64,000 bases of DNA from Halomarinibacterium sp041392205 (GCA_041392205.1 JAWKMO010000005.1:62001-126000); one strand, 5' to 3'. Numbered from the stretch's first letter, positions 32,291 through 41,969 are shown. Translations and numbers: made by a program. The notes: generated by a model from the letters alone, not told the origin.

Positions 32291-33751
32291 ATGAATATTA
32301 TTTCTTCCATTATATATGAATTTTCAGAAGAAGATTCAAAAGCATTTATATCCTTTTTAAAATCGAAGAACCGACGGGGAGATGTAAAAAATATCACCTT
32401 ATTCAGGTTGCTAAAGAAAGGAGAAAAGAAGAATATTGATGTGTTACTTTATGGAAAAAAGAATAAAAATGCACTTCATGTACTTTCAAAGCGACTTCAA
32501 GACAGTCTTGTGGATTTTGTTGCAATGAGAAGTTTTTCTAAGGAAACATCCGAAGAAATGGAAATTCTTAAATTATTGCTTTCCAGTCGAATATTTTTGG
32601 AACAAGGAAATGACACGTTAGGTAGTAAACTCTTAAAAAAAGCAGAACTAAAAGCTAAAGAGCAGGATTTGTTTGGTGTCTTAAATGAAATTTATCATAC
32701 CAAGATTCAATACGCACATAAGCTACCCTCACAGAAACTTAGTGATATACTAACGGCATCATCCAAAAATTTGCAACTACTCCAAAACGAACAGAAAATT
32801 AATGCTGCCTATGCAACAATAAAATATCAGCTAAAAAATCAAGAGTATACATCCATTAATGATATTGCTGAAAGTGTCTTGGAAGAATTTAATCTTTCAA
32901 AAGAAAATCATTTTACCTACAAGACCCTTTTTCAATTTATGAAATTAGTAAGTACGGCAGCAAATTTAAAAAGAGACTATTATAGCTTTTCACCTTTACT
33001 GTTAAGCATTTACAGTTTTGTAAACCAAAAACAAGTTTCAAAAGAGAAACATCTTTTTTACCATATTGAAATATTACATATAATGGCCATTAATTATTTC
33101 AGAAACAAAGATTTTAAAACGTCTCTTGATTTTGTATACGAAATGGAAGCGAAATGCGAACTCCAAAACGGTAAATTCAAATCTCGTTTTAAAGAAAAAG
33201 TAGTACTGCTTAAGTCCCTAAATTTTCAATACACCGGGGACTATGAAAAAGCGCACCAACTACTTACCGAATCTAACATTAAATCTCCCGATTCCCTGCT
33301 TACACTGTCTATGTTTTATTTTCAGCAAGATCAAATTCAAAAAGCCTATAGCACCCTTTTTAAATTAACTCACTCCAATGCTTGGTATGAAAAACAAGTG
33401 GGACTTTTGTGGACTTTAAAAAAGAATATTATGGAGGTATTATTACTTATTGAATTAAACAAATTGGATTTAGTACTTACTTATTTGGAGCGTTTTAAAA
33501 AGAATTTTCACAAAAAACTACACCAACTAAAGGATGACCGGGTACTGCCCTTTATGAATTTGGTAGCAGATTACTATAAAAACCCGAAAGAAGCTTCTTC
33601 AGAAAAATTTATAGCAAAAGTTGAAAAATCATTTATTTGGAAAGAAGCTAAAGCAGAAGATATTTTTGTTATGAGTTTCTATGCCTGGTTAAAATCTAAG
33701 ATTGAGAAAAAGCCACTCTATGAAACAACTCTGGAATTAATAAAAAAATAA
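32291..33751 (+). CDS. Helical-repeat cytoplasmic protein, function unknown
   Basis: 486 residues without signal or membrane segment, almost entirely helical, with TPR-like pairs recognisable in the second half (SLDFVYEMEAKCELQNGKF, FQYTGDYEKAHQLLTES, FYFQQDQIQKAYSTLFKLTH). I do not recognise the family. The weak periodicity suggests a solenoid protein-binding scaffold. Upstream DNA is AT-rich with a poor -7-like string (TATGTTTA) close to the start. It ends convergent with the toroid-like protein gene, and an elaborate stem-loop lies between them. Confidence 0.65.
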   Translation: MNIISSIIYEFSEEDSKAFISFLKSKNRRGDVKNITLFRLLKKGEKKNIDVLLYGKKNKNALHVLSKRLQDSLVDFVAMRSFSKETSEEMEILKLLLSSRIFLEQGNDTLGSKLLKKAELKAKEQDLFGVLNEIYHTKIQYAHKLPSQKLSDILTASSKNLQLLQNEQKINAAYATIKYQLKNQEYTSINDIAESVLEEFNLSKENHFTYKTLFQFMKLVSTAANLKRDYYSFSPLLLSIYSFVNQKQVSKEKHLFYHIEILHIMAINYFRNKDFKTSLDFVYEMEAKCELQNGKFKSRFKEKVVLLKSLNFQYTGDYEKAHQLLTESNIKSPDSLLTLSMFYFQQDQIQKAYSTLFKLTHSNAWYEKQVGLLWTLKKNIMEVLLLIELNKLDLVLTYLERFKKNFHKKLHQLKDDRVLPFMNLVADYYKNPKEASSEKFIAKVEKSFIWKEAKAEDIFVMSFYAWLKSKIEKKPLYETTLELIKK

Positions 33752-33755
33752 AAAA

Positions 33756-33821
33756 CACCCCCCAGAAATCTACCCGCATTGGCATTGGGGACCGGTATCC
33801 CTACCGGTATTCTGAGGGGTG
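33756..33821. other. Branched stem-loop between convergent genes
   Basis: The outer stem CACCCC (33756-33761)/GGGGTG (33816-33821) continues as CAGAA/TTCTG after a mismatch. Inside are a perfect hairpin ACCGGTA/TACCGGT (33791-33797/33802-33808) and a weaker CCC/GGG arm around a repeated GCATTG. This makes a possible three-way junction. It may simply be a bidirectional terminator, but the branching is unusual for one. Confidence 0.6.
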
Positions 33822-33911
33822 CTTAAACCAACCTAAACTATTTGCACTTTAAAGATATTGGGAAAGTGCCACCCAAAAAAATGATGTGTATCGCAGTTTA
33901 TAAAAAGGGGG

Positions 33912-35213
33912 TTACTTGCCTACTTTACTTAAAAACTGGATGTCATTTTCAACGGTCAATAATAATAAACTTGTGGCTGTACAAAATACCGGACTAGTAA
34001 TGCAGTGATGACCATTCCAACTTCCGTCTTCATTTTGAATTTTTAAAATGCGCCCACTCATATCGTTATACCATTTTTGCCAATCTTTATCTTGGTTTAC
34101 AGCCAGTGATTCTCCTGTTTGTAAAAAGCTTAAAAATTCCTCACCCCCATTATTTCCAAATCCATTTAAGACATCTTCTCGCTGGGCAGCATCCTTTCCG
34201 GATTGATACACCTTATAGGAGGTAGTATATTCCATGGCTTCATTTTCGGCATAGCCAATTTTACGTAAGTTTTCTACAGAAACAGGGGCATTTTTATCCA
34301 ATTTTCCTTCCTTTTTAGCTTTCTCTATTGCCTGTTCTACTTCTCTGGCATCCTTGGCACTGGCTCGTACGCTATTACTAACGGCATACAACATCACTCC
34401 GGCCCCATCATCTGTTTTAATGTTGCCGCTATTAGAATCGTAATTGTCTTTTTGGTACTTTTTGGAACGCTCCAACACTTTTTTATCAACCTTTGCACCT
34501 ACCGCCTCTGCAGACTCCAAAGCACTATATGCCAAACCGCTTTGTAAAACTCCCGCCCATCCGGCACCGGTTTGTCTTCCGGAGGCATCAGTATTGGCTT
34601 CAATTTTAGCTACACAAATATCCAGACATCGTGCTACTCTTTTTTCATCAACTCCTTTTAGTTTTCTATCTAAAAGATTTGATAATAGCTGTGCAGTAAG
34701 TACTGCATCGATATTTTGTCCTAATTTGGTTTGAATTTGAGTGCCACGAACCTCAGTAATAAATTCAGCATTTTTGGGCGTATTTTCTACGGTTTCCAAT
34801 AAATAACCAATGGCTTTTTTAAGATTTTGAGCATATTCTCCTTGGGTTAACGTGACACCACTTCGAAGAAAAGCCTGAGCTACCATAGCCGTAGTTGCGG
34901 GATCTGCTTTAACCGCATGAGGATCCATGATATTTTGTGCCGAATGACTTCCAGCACCGTATCCTCCCGAAGGCAGTTGAGCATCACTTAACCAACTAAG
35001 ACCGTCTTTTACACTTAACGATAGGTTTTCATCGGTCATAAATACATCAAAATCTTGAGAAGATTGTTCTCCCATTAAGGTCATAAATACACAGCCATCT
35101 ATAGGTTCTAACATGCGTTTTGTTTCGGAGTACTTAGAACTTGAATTGTGTGCCGAAAACCAAAATCCCAAACCAAATATGGGTAGTGCTAAAAAAAATA
35201 CTTTACTTTTCAT
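33912..35213 (-). CDS. Secreted alpha/alpha-toroid protein (terpenoid-cyclase-like repeats)
   Basis: 433 residues with an N-terminal membrane/signal segment (VFFLALPIFGLGFWFSA). The rest shows alpha/alpha-barrel repeats: LSWLSDAQLPSGGYGAGSH, QTGAGWAGVLQSGLAYSALE and the terminal QNEDGSWNGHHC then FCTATSLLLLTVEN, reminiscent of prenyltransferase/squalene-cyclase QW repeats. The DDTAE-type or DxDD catalytic motifs of cyclases are not evident, so it is probably not a terpene cyclase. Two cysteines flank the last repeat (HHCITSPVFC). Export suggests an envelope role. It is monocistronic and convergent with the preceding gene. Confidence 0.65.
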   Translation of the reverse strand: MKSKVFFLALPIFGLGFWFSAHNSSSKYSETKRMLEPIDGCVFMTLMGEQSSQDFDVFMTDENLSLSVKDGLSWLSDAQLPSGGYGAGSHSAQNIMDPHAVKADPATTAMVAQAFLRSGVTLTQGEYAQNLKKAIGYLLETVENTPKNAEFITEVRGTQIQTKLGQNIDAVLTAQLLSNLLDRKLKGVDEKRVARCLDICVAKIEANTDASGRQTGAGWAGVLQSGLAYSALESAEAVGAKVDKKVLERSKKYQKDNYDSNSGNIKTDDGAGVMLYAVSNSVRASAKDAREVEQAIEKAKKEGKLDKNAPVSVENLRKIGYAENEAMEYTTSYKVYQSGKDAAQREDVLNGFGNNGGEEFLSFLQTGESLAVNQDKDWQKWYNDMSGRILKIQNEDGSWNGHHCITSPVFCTATSLLLLTVENDIQFLSKVGK

Positions 35214-35396
35214 TTTTACGTGTTTTAAAATTCATTCCGAAAGTAGTTTTCAAACATTTATTAAAAAACTAGTATTGAGCGAAGTAACCTTTTTAATGAG
35301 GGAAGCCCTTTTCTGAAAACGCCTTTAACAAAATTTTAATAGGCTCATTTTAAACCTTAGTGAATATTGCTAGTCCTAAATACATAAAACTTAAAA

Positions 35397-35843
35397 ATGA
35401 AAAAAATGAAAAATGTATTGTTAATCTGTATTGTATTAGTTGGAATAGCTGTACAAGGACAACCCAGACGTGAAGCAAAAATGAAAGACCGCAAAGAAAT
35501 AAAAGAGAAAATGGCAGATCTTACACCACAAGAACGAGCTATGCTCAAGGCAAAGAAAATGACATTGCACCTAGACCTAAATGATAAACAACAAAAACAA
35601 GTTGAGGCGCTTTTAGTAAAACAGGAAGAAAAAAAAGATGCTCTAAAAGCACAACGGGAAGAGGATAAAGAACTTACCAAAGAGGAAATGGTTGCCATAA
35701 AATCTCAAAAGTTAGATGAAGAAATTGCTTTTAAAAAAGACATGAAAAGCATTCTAACTGAAGAACAATTTGCAAAATTTGAAAAGAGCAGAATGCACAA
35801 TGGAAAAATGAAAAGACATCATGAAAAAAGAAAAAAAGAATAA
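35397..35843 (+). CDS. Small secreted Spy/CpxP-like protein
   Basis: 148 residues: signal peptide (VLLICIVLVGIAVQG, cleaved near GQP), then a long charged helix-rich mature domain (Lys/Glu/Met-rich). The sequence LTPQERAMLKAKKM and LTEEQFAKFEKSR fits the two 'LTxxQ' helix turns of Spy/CpxP-type periplasmic proteins. An ATG four codons in (35406) is an equally possible start. It may bind metal or chaperone proteins in the periplasm (inference). A similar small gene follows at 35920. Confidence 0.68.
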   Translation: MKKMKNVLLICIVLVGIAVQGQPRREAKMKDRKEIKEKMADLTPQERAMLKAKKMTLHLDLNDKQQKQVEALLVKQEEKKDALKAQREEDKELTKEEMVAIKSQKLDEEIAFKKDMKSILTEEQFAKFEKSRMHNGKMKRHHEKRKKE

Positions 35844-35862
35844 TTACTTTTTTGGCGTAGTT

Positions 35863-35895
35863 TTTGGATAGTTAGTTTTAAAATAGTTACTTTAG
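35863..35895 (+). promoter_or_regulatory. Candidate promoter of the second Spy-like gene
   Basis: TTTG (35863-35866), 21 bases, then TACTTTAG (35888-35895), one mismatch from TAnnTTTG. It ends 24 bases before the ATG. Confidence 0.45.
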
Positions 35896-35919
35896 TAGCT
35901 TGTAAAAACAATTTAAACC

Positions 35920-36267
35920 ATGAAGAATTTATTAAAAATTATTGCTTTTTCTTTTGTAATGTTCTTAGGAATGGGTTCAATAAACGCCCAAACTTTAAAA
36001 CAAGACCAGAACACTCCAGAAGTTATCGCAAAGCAAAAAACTGAAAAATTGAGTACCGCACTTAACTTAAATGGCGATCAACAAAGAGCTGTTTTTCGTG
36101 CTTTGGTAGTAAAGGAAAACAACTATAATAAAGATGTTACAGGAAAAGATTCCAAAAATGCCACTGTGATAGCCAATAAGAAAAAACATGACGAAGTTTT
36201 TGAAACTTCTATGAAAAAGACCCTTACCGAAGCGCAGTATAACCAGTGGAAATCACTGCAAAATTAA
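35920..36267 (+). CDS. Small secreted LTxxQ-type helical protein
   Basis: 115 residues: signal peptide (FSFVMFLGMGSINAQ), then helices containing LSTALNLNGDQQRAVFRALV and a terminal LTEAQYNQWKSLQ. Again this is a Spy/CpxP-like pair of LNGxQ/LTxxQ turns, as in the gene before it, but with little other sequence similarity. Function unknown, probably periplasmic. It has its own candidate promoter and ends at a strong terminator shared with the convergent hemL. Confidence 0.65.
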   Translation: MKNLLKIIAFSFVMFLGMGSINAQTLKQDQNTPEVIAKQKTEKLSTALNLNGDQQRAVFRALVVKENNYNKDVTGKDSKNATVIANKKKHDEVFETSMKKTLTEAQYNQWKSLQN

Positions 36268-36290
36268 TAGAAATAAAACCCATTTGTTTA

Positions 36291-36317
36291 AAAGCTCCAT
36301 TTTGGAGCTTTTTTTAG
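36291..36317 (+). terminator. Terminator between the Spy-like gene and hemL
   Basis: AAAGCTCC/GGAGCTTT with a four-base loop and a T-run on the plus strand. An A-run on the other side lets it serve both directions. It abuts the hemL stop codon. Confidence 0.82.
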
Positions 36318-37607
36318 TTACAAACGTTTGGAGACGGTACTACATACTTCTATGGTTTTATCTAAATCTTTATAGGATAGCGCATCACAAATAAACCAAG
36401 TTTCATAGGCGCTTGGGGCAATGTAAATGCCTCCGTTTAACATTCCGTGGAAAAACTTTTTAAACGTTTCTCCTTTTGCAGCATGGGCGGCAGTGTCAAA
36501 ATCCACCACAGAAGTTTCCGAAAAATGAACGGATATCATGGACCCTATGCTATTAATGGTATGGGGAATTGAATTTTCATTTAAAACCGAAGTGAGTCCC
36601 TTGTGTAAATATTCCGTTTTATTATTAATAGATGTAAATATTTCTGGGTTATTATTTAATTCTGAAAGCATAGCCCACCCAGCAGCCATAGCCAGAGGAT
36701 TTCCACTAAGGGTCCCCGCCTGATAAACAGCCCCTTCTGGGGCTAAATGATTCATGATCTCGTTGCGTGCAGCAAAAGCACCTACCGGTAGTCCACCCCC
36801 TATTACCTTCCCAAAGGTTACTATATCTGCCCGAATACCCAATAATTCTTGAGCCCCCCCTTTTGCTAGACGAAACCCTGTCATGACTTCATCAAAAATT
36901 AAAAGGATATGATGCTCATCGCAAATTTTTCGTAACCCTTTCAAAAACCCTTCTTGAGGTGGAATACACCCCATATTTCCAGCAACCGGTTCAATAATGA
37001 TGGCCGCTATTTCTTGTTTGTTTTCAGAAATTAATTCTGTTACATTTTGTAAATCATTAAAACGCGCTAACAAGGTATCTTTTGCCGTTCCTTTTGTGAC
37101 TCCTGGGCTATTGGGCATTCCGAAAGTAATCGCACCACTCCCTGCTTCAATAAGAAAAGAGTCGCTATGCCCATGATAGCAGCCTGCAAATTTTATTATT
37201 TTTTCCCTTCCCGTAACTCCTCTTGCTAGGCGGATGGCACTCATACAAGCTTCGGTACCGCTATTAACAAAGCGTATTTTATCTATATTAGGAACCATAG
37301 AAACTGCTAATGAAGCAATTTTGGTTTCTATTTCTGTAGGCATTCCAAAGGAAGTTCCTTTTTGGGCTTTTTCGATTACAGCATTAACTACTTTTGGATA
37401 CGCATGGCCTAAAATCATAGGACCCCAAGAATTGATGTAATCTATTAATTGGTTTCCATCTACATCGTATAAATAAGCTCCTTGTGCTTTTTCAACAAAA
37501 ATAGGAGTTCCTCCCACCGCTTTAAAAGCCCTTACAGGACTATTAACGCCTCCAGGAATTACTTTTTGTGCTTCTGTAAATAAAGCACTGCTTCTTTTAT
37601 AAATCAT
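36318..37607 (-). CDS. hemL: Glutamate-1-semialdehyde 2,1-aminomutase
   Basis: The 429-residue PLP enzyme makes 5-aminolevulinate from glutamate-1-semialdehyde in the C5 pathway of haem synthesis. Diagnostic blocks: PGGVNSPVRAFKAVGGTP near the start, FVNSGTEACMSAIRLARG, the PLP-lysine in TFGKVIGGGLPVGAF (about residue 265) and AGTLSGNPLAMAAG. Length is normal. It is the last gene of a minus-strand set with the LysM glucosaminidase (stop to start gap 8 bases) and the PLP deaminase. Confidence 0.96.
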   Translation of the reverse strand: MIYKRSSALFTEAQKVIPGGVNSPVRAFKAVGGTPIFVEKAQGAYLYDVDGNQLIDYINSWGPMILGHAYPKVVNAVIEKAQKGTSFGMPTEIETKIASLAVSMVPNIDKIRFVNSGTEACMSAIRLARGVTGREKIIKFAGCYHGHSDSFLIEAGSGAITFGMPNSPGVTKGTAKDTLLARFNDLQNVTELISENKQEIAAIIIEPVAGNMGCIPPQEGFLKGLRKICDEHHILLIFDEVMTGFRLAKGGAQELLGIRADIVTFGKVIGGGLPVGAFAARNEIMNHLAPEGAVYQAGTLSGNPLAMAAGWAMLSELNNNPEIFTSINNKTEYLHKGLTSVLNENSIPHTINSIGSMISVHFSETSVVDFDTAAHAAKGETFKKFFHGMLNGGIYIAPSAYETWFICDALSYKDLDKTIEVCSTVSKRL

Positions 37608-37615
37608 AGGGTTTT

Positions 37616-38455
37616 TTAGCGATCCTTAACAGAATGCAAATATAATATTTGCCCTTCAGAAATATCACTGGAAAGCAATCCATTATATTCCATTAAGGTT
37701 TCTACGGTCATACTAAACCTGCGGGCAATACTATATAATGTGTCTCCTTTTTCTACCGTATAGGTATTTATTTTGGATGTATTAGTAGTATTAATTTTAG
37801 CTTTTCCGCCCAATACTTCTTCATCATAACGATACAACTGGTTTTTTTCAATAATACTAATGAGTTTGTCTGGATATTTAGGGTCTGTTGCATATCCTGC
37901 TTTTTTAAGTCCTTTTGCCCAAGCTTTGTAATCATCTTTTTTAAGCTTGAACAACTCTTGATAGCGACTTCTTTGAGTAAGAAATAGTGAATGATCTCTA
38001 AATGAATATTTAGCATCTTTGTACTTTCGGAAACATTCGCTTTTTTCATCATCATCGTGGTACACTTTTTCACCAGCCCATTGCGTATGGCATTTTATGC
38101 CGAAATGATTGTTGGCTTTATTGGTAAGTTCTCCACGCCCTGCACCGCTTTCTAAAATACCTTGTGCTAGTGTAATACTTGCGGGAATACCGTACTGTAA
38201 CATTTCTTCTTTGGCAATGTCGCTGTAGGTTTCAATATAAGCTGCTAAAACTTCTTCATACGAAGCGTTTTTGGGAAGTTCTTCAATTTTAGTTTGGTCT
38301 GTTTTATTTGGTAAAACAGTTTCTATGGGATCCTTTTTTGGAACGATTACTACTTTTTCAGTGGTACTCTTAGATTTCTTTTTAACCACTACTTTTTTTG
38401 ATTTACAACCAAAAAGGAGCAATCCAATAAATAACCATATAATAATTCTTCCCAT
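37616..38455 (-). CDS. Lipoprotein glucosaminidase with C-terminal LysM
   Basis: 279 residues. Lipobox LFGC (Cys17), a Lys-rich linker, then a glucosaminidase domain (about 75-215; ITLAQGILESGAGRGELTNK with catalytic Glu in ILESGAG, and NNHFGIKCHTQW). A LysM module ends the protein (YTVEKGDTLYSIARRFSM). The predicted role is cleavage of peptidoglycan glycan strands in the envelope, with LysM holding it to the wall. It is lipid-anchored and lies between a PLP enzyme and hemL in one minus-strand operon, with no obvious shared function. Confidence 0.92.
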   Translation of the reverse strand: MGRIIIWLFIGLLLFGCKSKKVVVKKKSKSTTEKVVIVPKKDPIETVLPNKTDQTKIEELPKNASYEEVLAAYIETYSDIAKEEMLQYGIPASITLAQGILESGAGRGELTNKANNHFGIKCHTQWAGEKVYHDDDEKSECFRKYKDAKYSFRDHSLFLTQRSRYQELFKLKKDDYKAWAKGLKKAGYATDPKYPDKLISIIEKNQLYRYDEEVLGGKAKINTTNTSKINTYTVEKGDTLYSIARRFSMTVETLMEYNGLLSSDISEGQILYLHSVKDR

Positions 38456-38459
38456 AGTG

Positions 38460-39383
38460 TTACAATTCGATTTGAGGTAATTGTTTTTTTTTCAATTTTT
38501 CATTCATCCCAGCAATACCTTGAAGTCCGCCGGTATGAATGGCTAAAATACGACTATTTTCTTTCAATTTTTCTTGTTTTATAAAGTCTAGAATTCCAAA
38601 CATCATTTTTCCTGTATATACAGGATCTAGAGGAATTTCGGTTATTTCTTTAAAATTATTAATGAAACGTATTAAATCCTCATCTATTTTACCATAGCCT
38701 CCAAAACAGTAGTCATCATACAGTTCAAAATTTGTTTTTAAGGTATATTTTTCAATTTCTTTCTTCTGAAAAATGCCTTTTAAAGCAGAAAATCCTACTA
38801 TTTTTTGATGCGCTAGGGAAGCATTTATAATACCTGCAAGGGTCCCTCCTGTGCCTACTGAAGCGCATATGTATTGAAAGTCTCTTGTGGTTTCTGAAAG
38901 TATTTCTTCACAACCCTTTATAGCCAAGGCATTTGTTCCTCCTTCTGGCAGCAAATAAAAGGTCCCAAATTTTTGATGCAATGTTTCAATAAAAAGGGGG
39001 GTTTCTTTGTTTTGGTATTCTTCTCTGGAAACAAAATGAAGTTTCATACCACACCGCTTAGCAAAAGAAAGGGTTGGATTTTCTAAGACTTTCCCTTCTA
39101 ATTCCTCTCCTCGTATAACCCCAACAGTAGAAAATCCCATTTCTTTCCCTACGGCTGCCAACGCCGCAATATGGTTAGAAAAGGCCCCTCCAAAACTTAA
39201 TAGCTGGCTGTATTGAAGTTGTTTAGCCTTAAGCAAATTGTATTTTAACTTTCTGAATTTATTACCAGAAATCCAGGGATGAATTTTATCTTCCCGTAAT
39301 ACATATAATTCCCTATTCCCTAAAAGAGACGAAAAACCGGCTACTTTTTGAATTGTAACAGGTATATTATTTGAATTAAACAT
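38460..39383 (-). CDS. 1-aminocyclopropane-1-carboxylate deaminase / D-cysteine desulfhydrase family
   Basis: The 307-residue fold-type II PLP enzyme shows the PLP lysine in ISGNKFRKLKYNLLKA (about residue 40), then LLSFGGAFSNHIAALAA, LLPEGGTNALAIKGC and a Gly-rich phosphate loop (CASVGTGGTLAGII). The family includes ACC deaminases and D-cysteine desulfhydrases, and sequence alone does not separate them here. It is first in a minus-strand operon with the glucosaminidase, four bases apart. Confidence 0.88.
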   Translation of the reverse strand: MFNSNNIPVTIQKVAGFSSLLGNRELYVLREDKIHPWISGNKFRKLKYNLLKAKQLQYSQLLSFGGAFSNHIAALAAVGKEMGFSTVGVIRGEELEGKVLENPTLSFAKRCGMKLHFVSREEYQNKETPLFIETLHQKFGTFYLLPEGGTNALAIKGCEEILSETTRDFQYICASVGTGGTLAGIINASLAHQKIVGFSALKGIFQKKEIEKYTLKTNFELYDDYCFGGYGKIDEDLIRFINNFKEITEIPLDPVYTGKMMFGILDFIKQEKLKENSRILAIHTGGLQGIAGMNEKLKKKQLPQIEL

Positions 39384-39543
39384 AATGGTTTTCAGAAATT
39401 TATAAAAAATAAAAGATTATTTTTTGTTTTACAAGATTGAAAGAAATTAGCAACAAACGCAAAAAATATCTCAAAAAAAACCATATAATCTATACTTAAA
39501 TTAAAATATCTTCAAAGATTGATACATTTTACGATGAAAATTT

Positions 39544-39570
39544 TTAACAATTATTTTTATGAATTGTTAA
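39544..39570. other. AT-rich inverted repeat upstream of the surface-protein cluster
   Basis: TTAACAATT (39544-39552) pairs with AATTGTTAA (39562-39570) around a nine-base loop, followed by a T-run. It could be a terminator-like structure or an operator. Confidence 0.45.
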
Positions 39571-39656
39571 TTTTTTAAACATTTAATCGAATTTATTTGT
39601 TTTTAATCGATTATTTATCATATTATTGTAAGAACTATCTTACTAAATATGAATCT

Positions 39657-41969
39657 ATGAAAACAACTTTACACTATTTAAAAAACCTTCTTTTTATTGT
39701 CGGAATTGTAATTCCTTGGTGTGTTGCTTCACAAGTAGGAATCAATACTACAAGCCCCGCGCCAGGAAGTATGTTAGATGTTTCTAGTGCAGATAAAGGT
39801 ATTTTGGTGCCTAGAGTGGACATTCCTAATCTTAATACCCTTGCACCTATTACTGGCGGAAGTACGGAGAGTCTATTAGTTTATAACACCAATAATACAA
39901 CAGGAAAAGGGTTTTATTATTGGGGCGGTACACAATGGGTTCCTATTTCAAGTGACGATTGGAAAAGGAATGGTAACACAGGGACTACTCCTGGACTTGA
40001 TTTTGTTGGGACTGCAGATAATGTTGCGTTAAGTATTGGCACAAACAATTTAGAGAGAATAAGAATAACCAATAACGGATATTTTAGATTTTTCACTGAT
40101 GGAACATCCACAACCCCAGTTTTCCATTGGAATGGAGATACTGATACTGGTTTTTATAGAGCTGGAGCTAATGAATTAGGATTTGTAACCGGTGGAATTG
40201 AGAGATTGCGATTTCCAAACGCTAACCAAATATGGGGAATGAATGCAGGCTCAACATCCTTACCTTTTTATACTTGGAATAATGATCCCGATACGGGATT
40301 ATGGAGAAGCGCACAAGATATATTAAATATTAGCTCCGGAGGATTAGAAATGGTCGAATTTAACGAAAATGGCACCAATTCAACCGTAATTTTTAATGAT
40401 GTTGAAAATGATACCGATTTTAGAATCGCTACTTCGGGAGAATCTAATACTTTTTTTGTTAATGGAGCTAATAATAATATTGGTCTAGGAACCAACAATC
40501 CTAATAATAGTGCTCAACTACAATTAGCAGATACTAATAGAGGTATTTTAATAAATAGAGTAGCCTTAACATCTACAGCTTCTCCTTTACCTATAACTAC
40601 ACCTGCAACTGGTTTATTAGTCTACAACACCACTAATGCAAGTAGCGGCGCTACCGAAGTACTCCCTGGGTTTTATTATTGGGATGGATCGCAATGGATT
40701 GCTATGGGGGGTACAGGAGGAAAAGATTGGTCGTTGGAAGGAAATGCAGGAACCAATAGTGCCAATAATTTTTTAGGTACTACAGATACTACTTCTTTAA
40801 TCATTAAAACTAATGACACCGAAAGAATAAATATTGATGCTGCTGGCACAGTGGGGATTGGTAACGCCCCATATACAGACACTGCTTTAAGGGTAAATAA
40901 TGCTTCACAACCCTATGGGGTCATCGCCCAAACATCTTCCAACGGAATTGCTATTTACGGGAGTGATACAGGAACAGGGCTGGGTGTCTTGGGAATTTCA
41001 AGTAATAATCATGGAATCTATGGAACTACTGCTTACACCGGCGGAGCCTTTTTAATTGGTGGAATTATAGGTTGGGGAACAGGAACTTCTCGCTCCAATG
41101 GAGTTTTGGCCGTTACCGACCAACCCGCGGGAACCGATTCCAATATTGGGATAAGAGCTGTCTCAGGAAGTACCTCATCCATTTCTTCTTCACAGGTAAT
41201 GAATGTAGGTGTCAATACCAATGCCACAGACTTAGCCATTTATGCTTTATCCGAAGGCCCTATCACTAGCAATGGCATTATGGAAGCCGCTAGATTCCAA
41301 ACAAACTATACAGGGGATGCAATAAACCCAGACACTAGAGATCCAAGAGCACAATTGGCGGGATACACCAATGCAAGTCAAGTGGGAGGAAATAATATGT
41401 ACTATGGAGGCTATTTTTATAGTGGCGGAACTTTAGGAACCTCTTCCTATGCTTACGCAGGTGCTAGATACGGAAATACTAATTACAAGATAATTGGCAA
41501 TGGTAATGTCTCTACTATTGTTGATGGGGTTGATGGCAATAAAAAAGTCATGTTTGCCCCCGAAGCTCCCGAAGTGCTTTTTGAAGATTATGGCACTGGT
41601 CAATTAACAAATGGTGTGGCCTCCATTAAAATAGATCCTAACTTTACCAATAATATCATTGTAGATGAAAATCATCCATTAAAGGTATTCATTCAGTTAG
41701 AAGGAGATTGCAACGGAGTCTATGTAACACAAAAAACTTCGGAGGGTTTCTTAGTTAAAGAATTACAAAATGGGAATTCTAACGCATCCTTTTCTTGGCA
41801 CATAGTTGCTAACAGAAAAGATGAAATTGGGAAAATATCAGGAGACAAGACTATAAACTCCTCATTGCGTTTTCCAAATGCTCCAAAAGAAATTTTACCA
41901 CAAGAAAATGAAATTACCTCTTTAAACTCAGAAAAAGTTAAAATATCTAAAGATTCGCCTATGAATTAA
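39657..41969 (+). CDS. Large secreted surface protein with repeated N-terminal modules
   Basis: 770 residues from the ATG at 39657, chosen because it starts the signal peptide (FIVGIVIPWCVASQ). The mature protein begins QVGINTTSPAPGSMLDVSSA then GILVPRVDI, a module also found at the start of the following genes. A second copy appears about residue 285 (NIGLGTNNPNNSAQL then GILINRVALTSTA). Gly/Asn/Thr-rich beta segments follow, typical of tail-fibre-like or adhesin proteins (FLGTTDTTSLIIKTNDTER). No T9SS tail is evident at the C-terminus (ends KVKISKDSPMN). Function unknown; probably exposed at the surface. Confidence 0.8.
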   Translation: MKTTLHYLKNLLFIVGIVIPWCVASQVGINTTSPAPGSMLDVSSADKGILVPRVDIPNLNTLAPITGGSTESLLVYNTNNTTGKGFYYWGGTQWVPISSDDWKRNGNTGTTPGLDFVGTADNVALSIGTNNLERIRITNNGYFRFFTDGTSTTPVFHWNGDTDTGFYRAGANELGFVTGGIERLRFPNANQIWGMNAGSTSLPFYTWNNDPDTGLWRSAQDILNISSGGLEMVEFNENGTNSTVIFNDVENDTDFRIATSGESNTFFVNGANNNIGLGTNNPNNSAQLQLADTNRGILINRVALTSTASPLPITTPATGLLVYNTTNASSGATEVLPGFYYWDGSQWIAMGGTGGKDWSLEGNAGTNSANNFLGTTDTTSLIIKTNDTERINIDAAGTVGIGNAPYTDTALRVNNASQPYGVIAQTSSNGIAIYGSDTGTGLGVLGISSNNHGIYGTTAYTGGAFLIGGIIGWGTGTSRSNGVLAVTDQPAGTDSNIGIRAVSGSTSSISSSQVMNVGVNTNATDLAIYALSEGPITSNGIMEAARFQTNYTGDAINPDTRDPRAQLAGYTNASQVGGNNMYYGGYFYSGGTLGTSSYAYAGARYGNTNYKIIGNGNVSTIVDGVDGNKKVMFAPEAPEVLFEDYGTGQLTNGVASIKIDPNFTNNIIVDENHPLKVFIQLEGDCNGVYVTQKTSEGFLVKELQNGNSNASFSWHIVANRKDEIGKISGDKTINSSLRFPNAPKEILPQENEITSLNSEKVKISKDSPMN

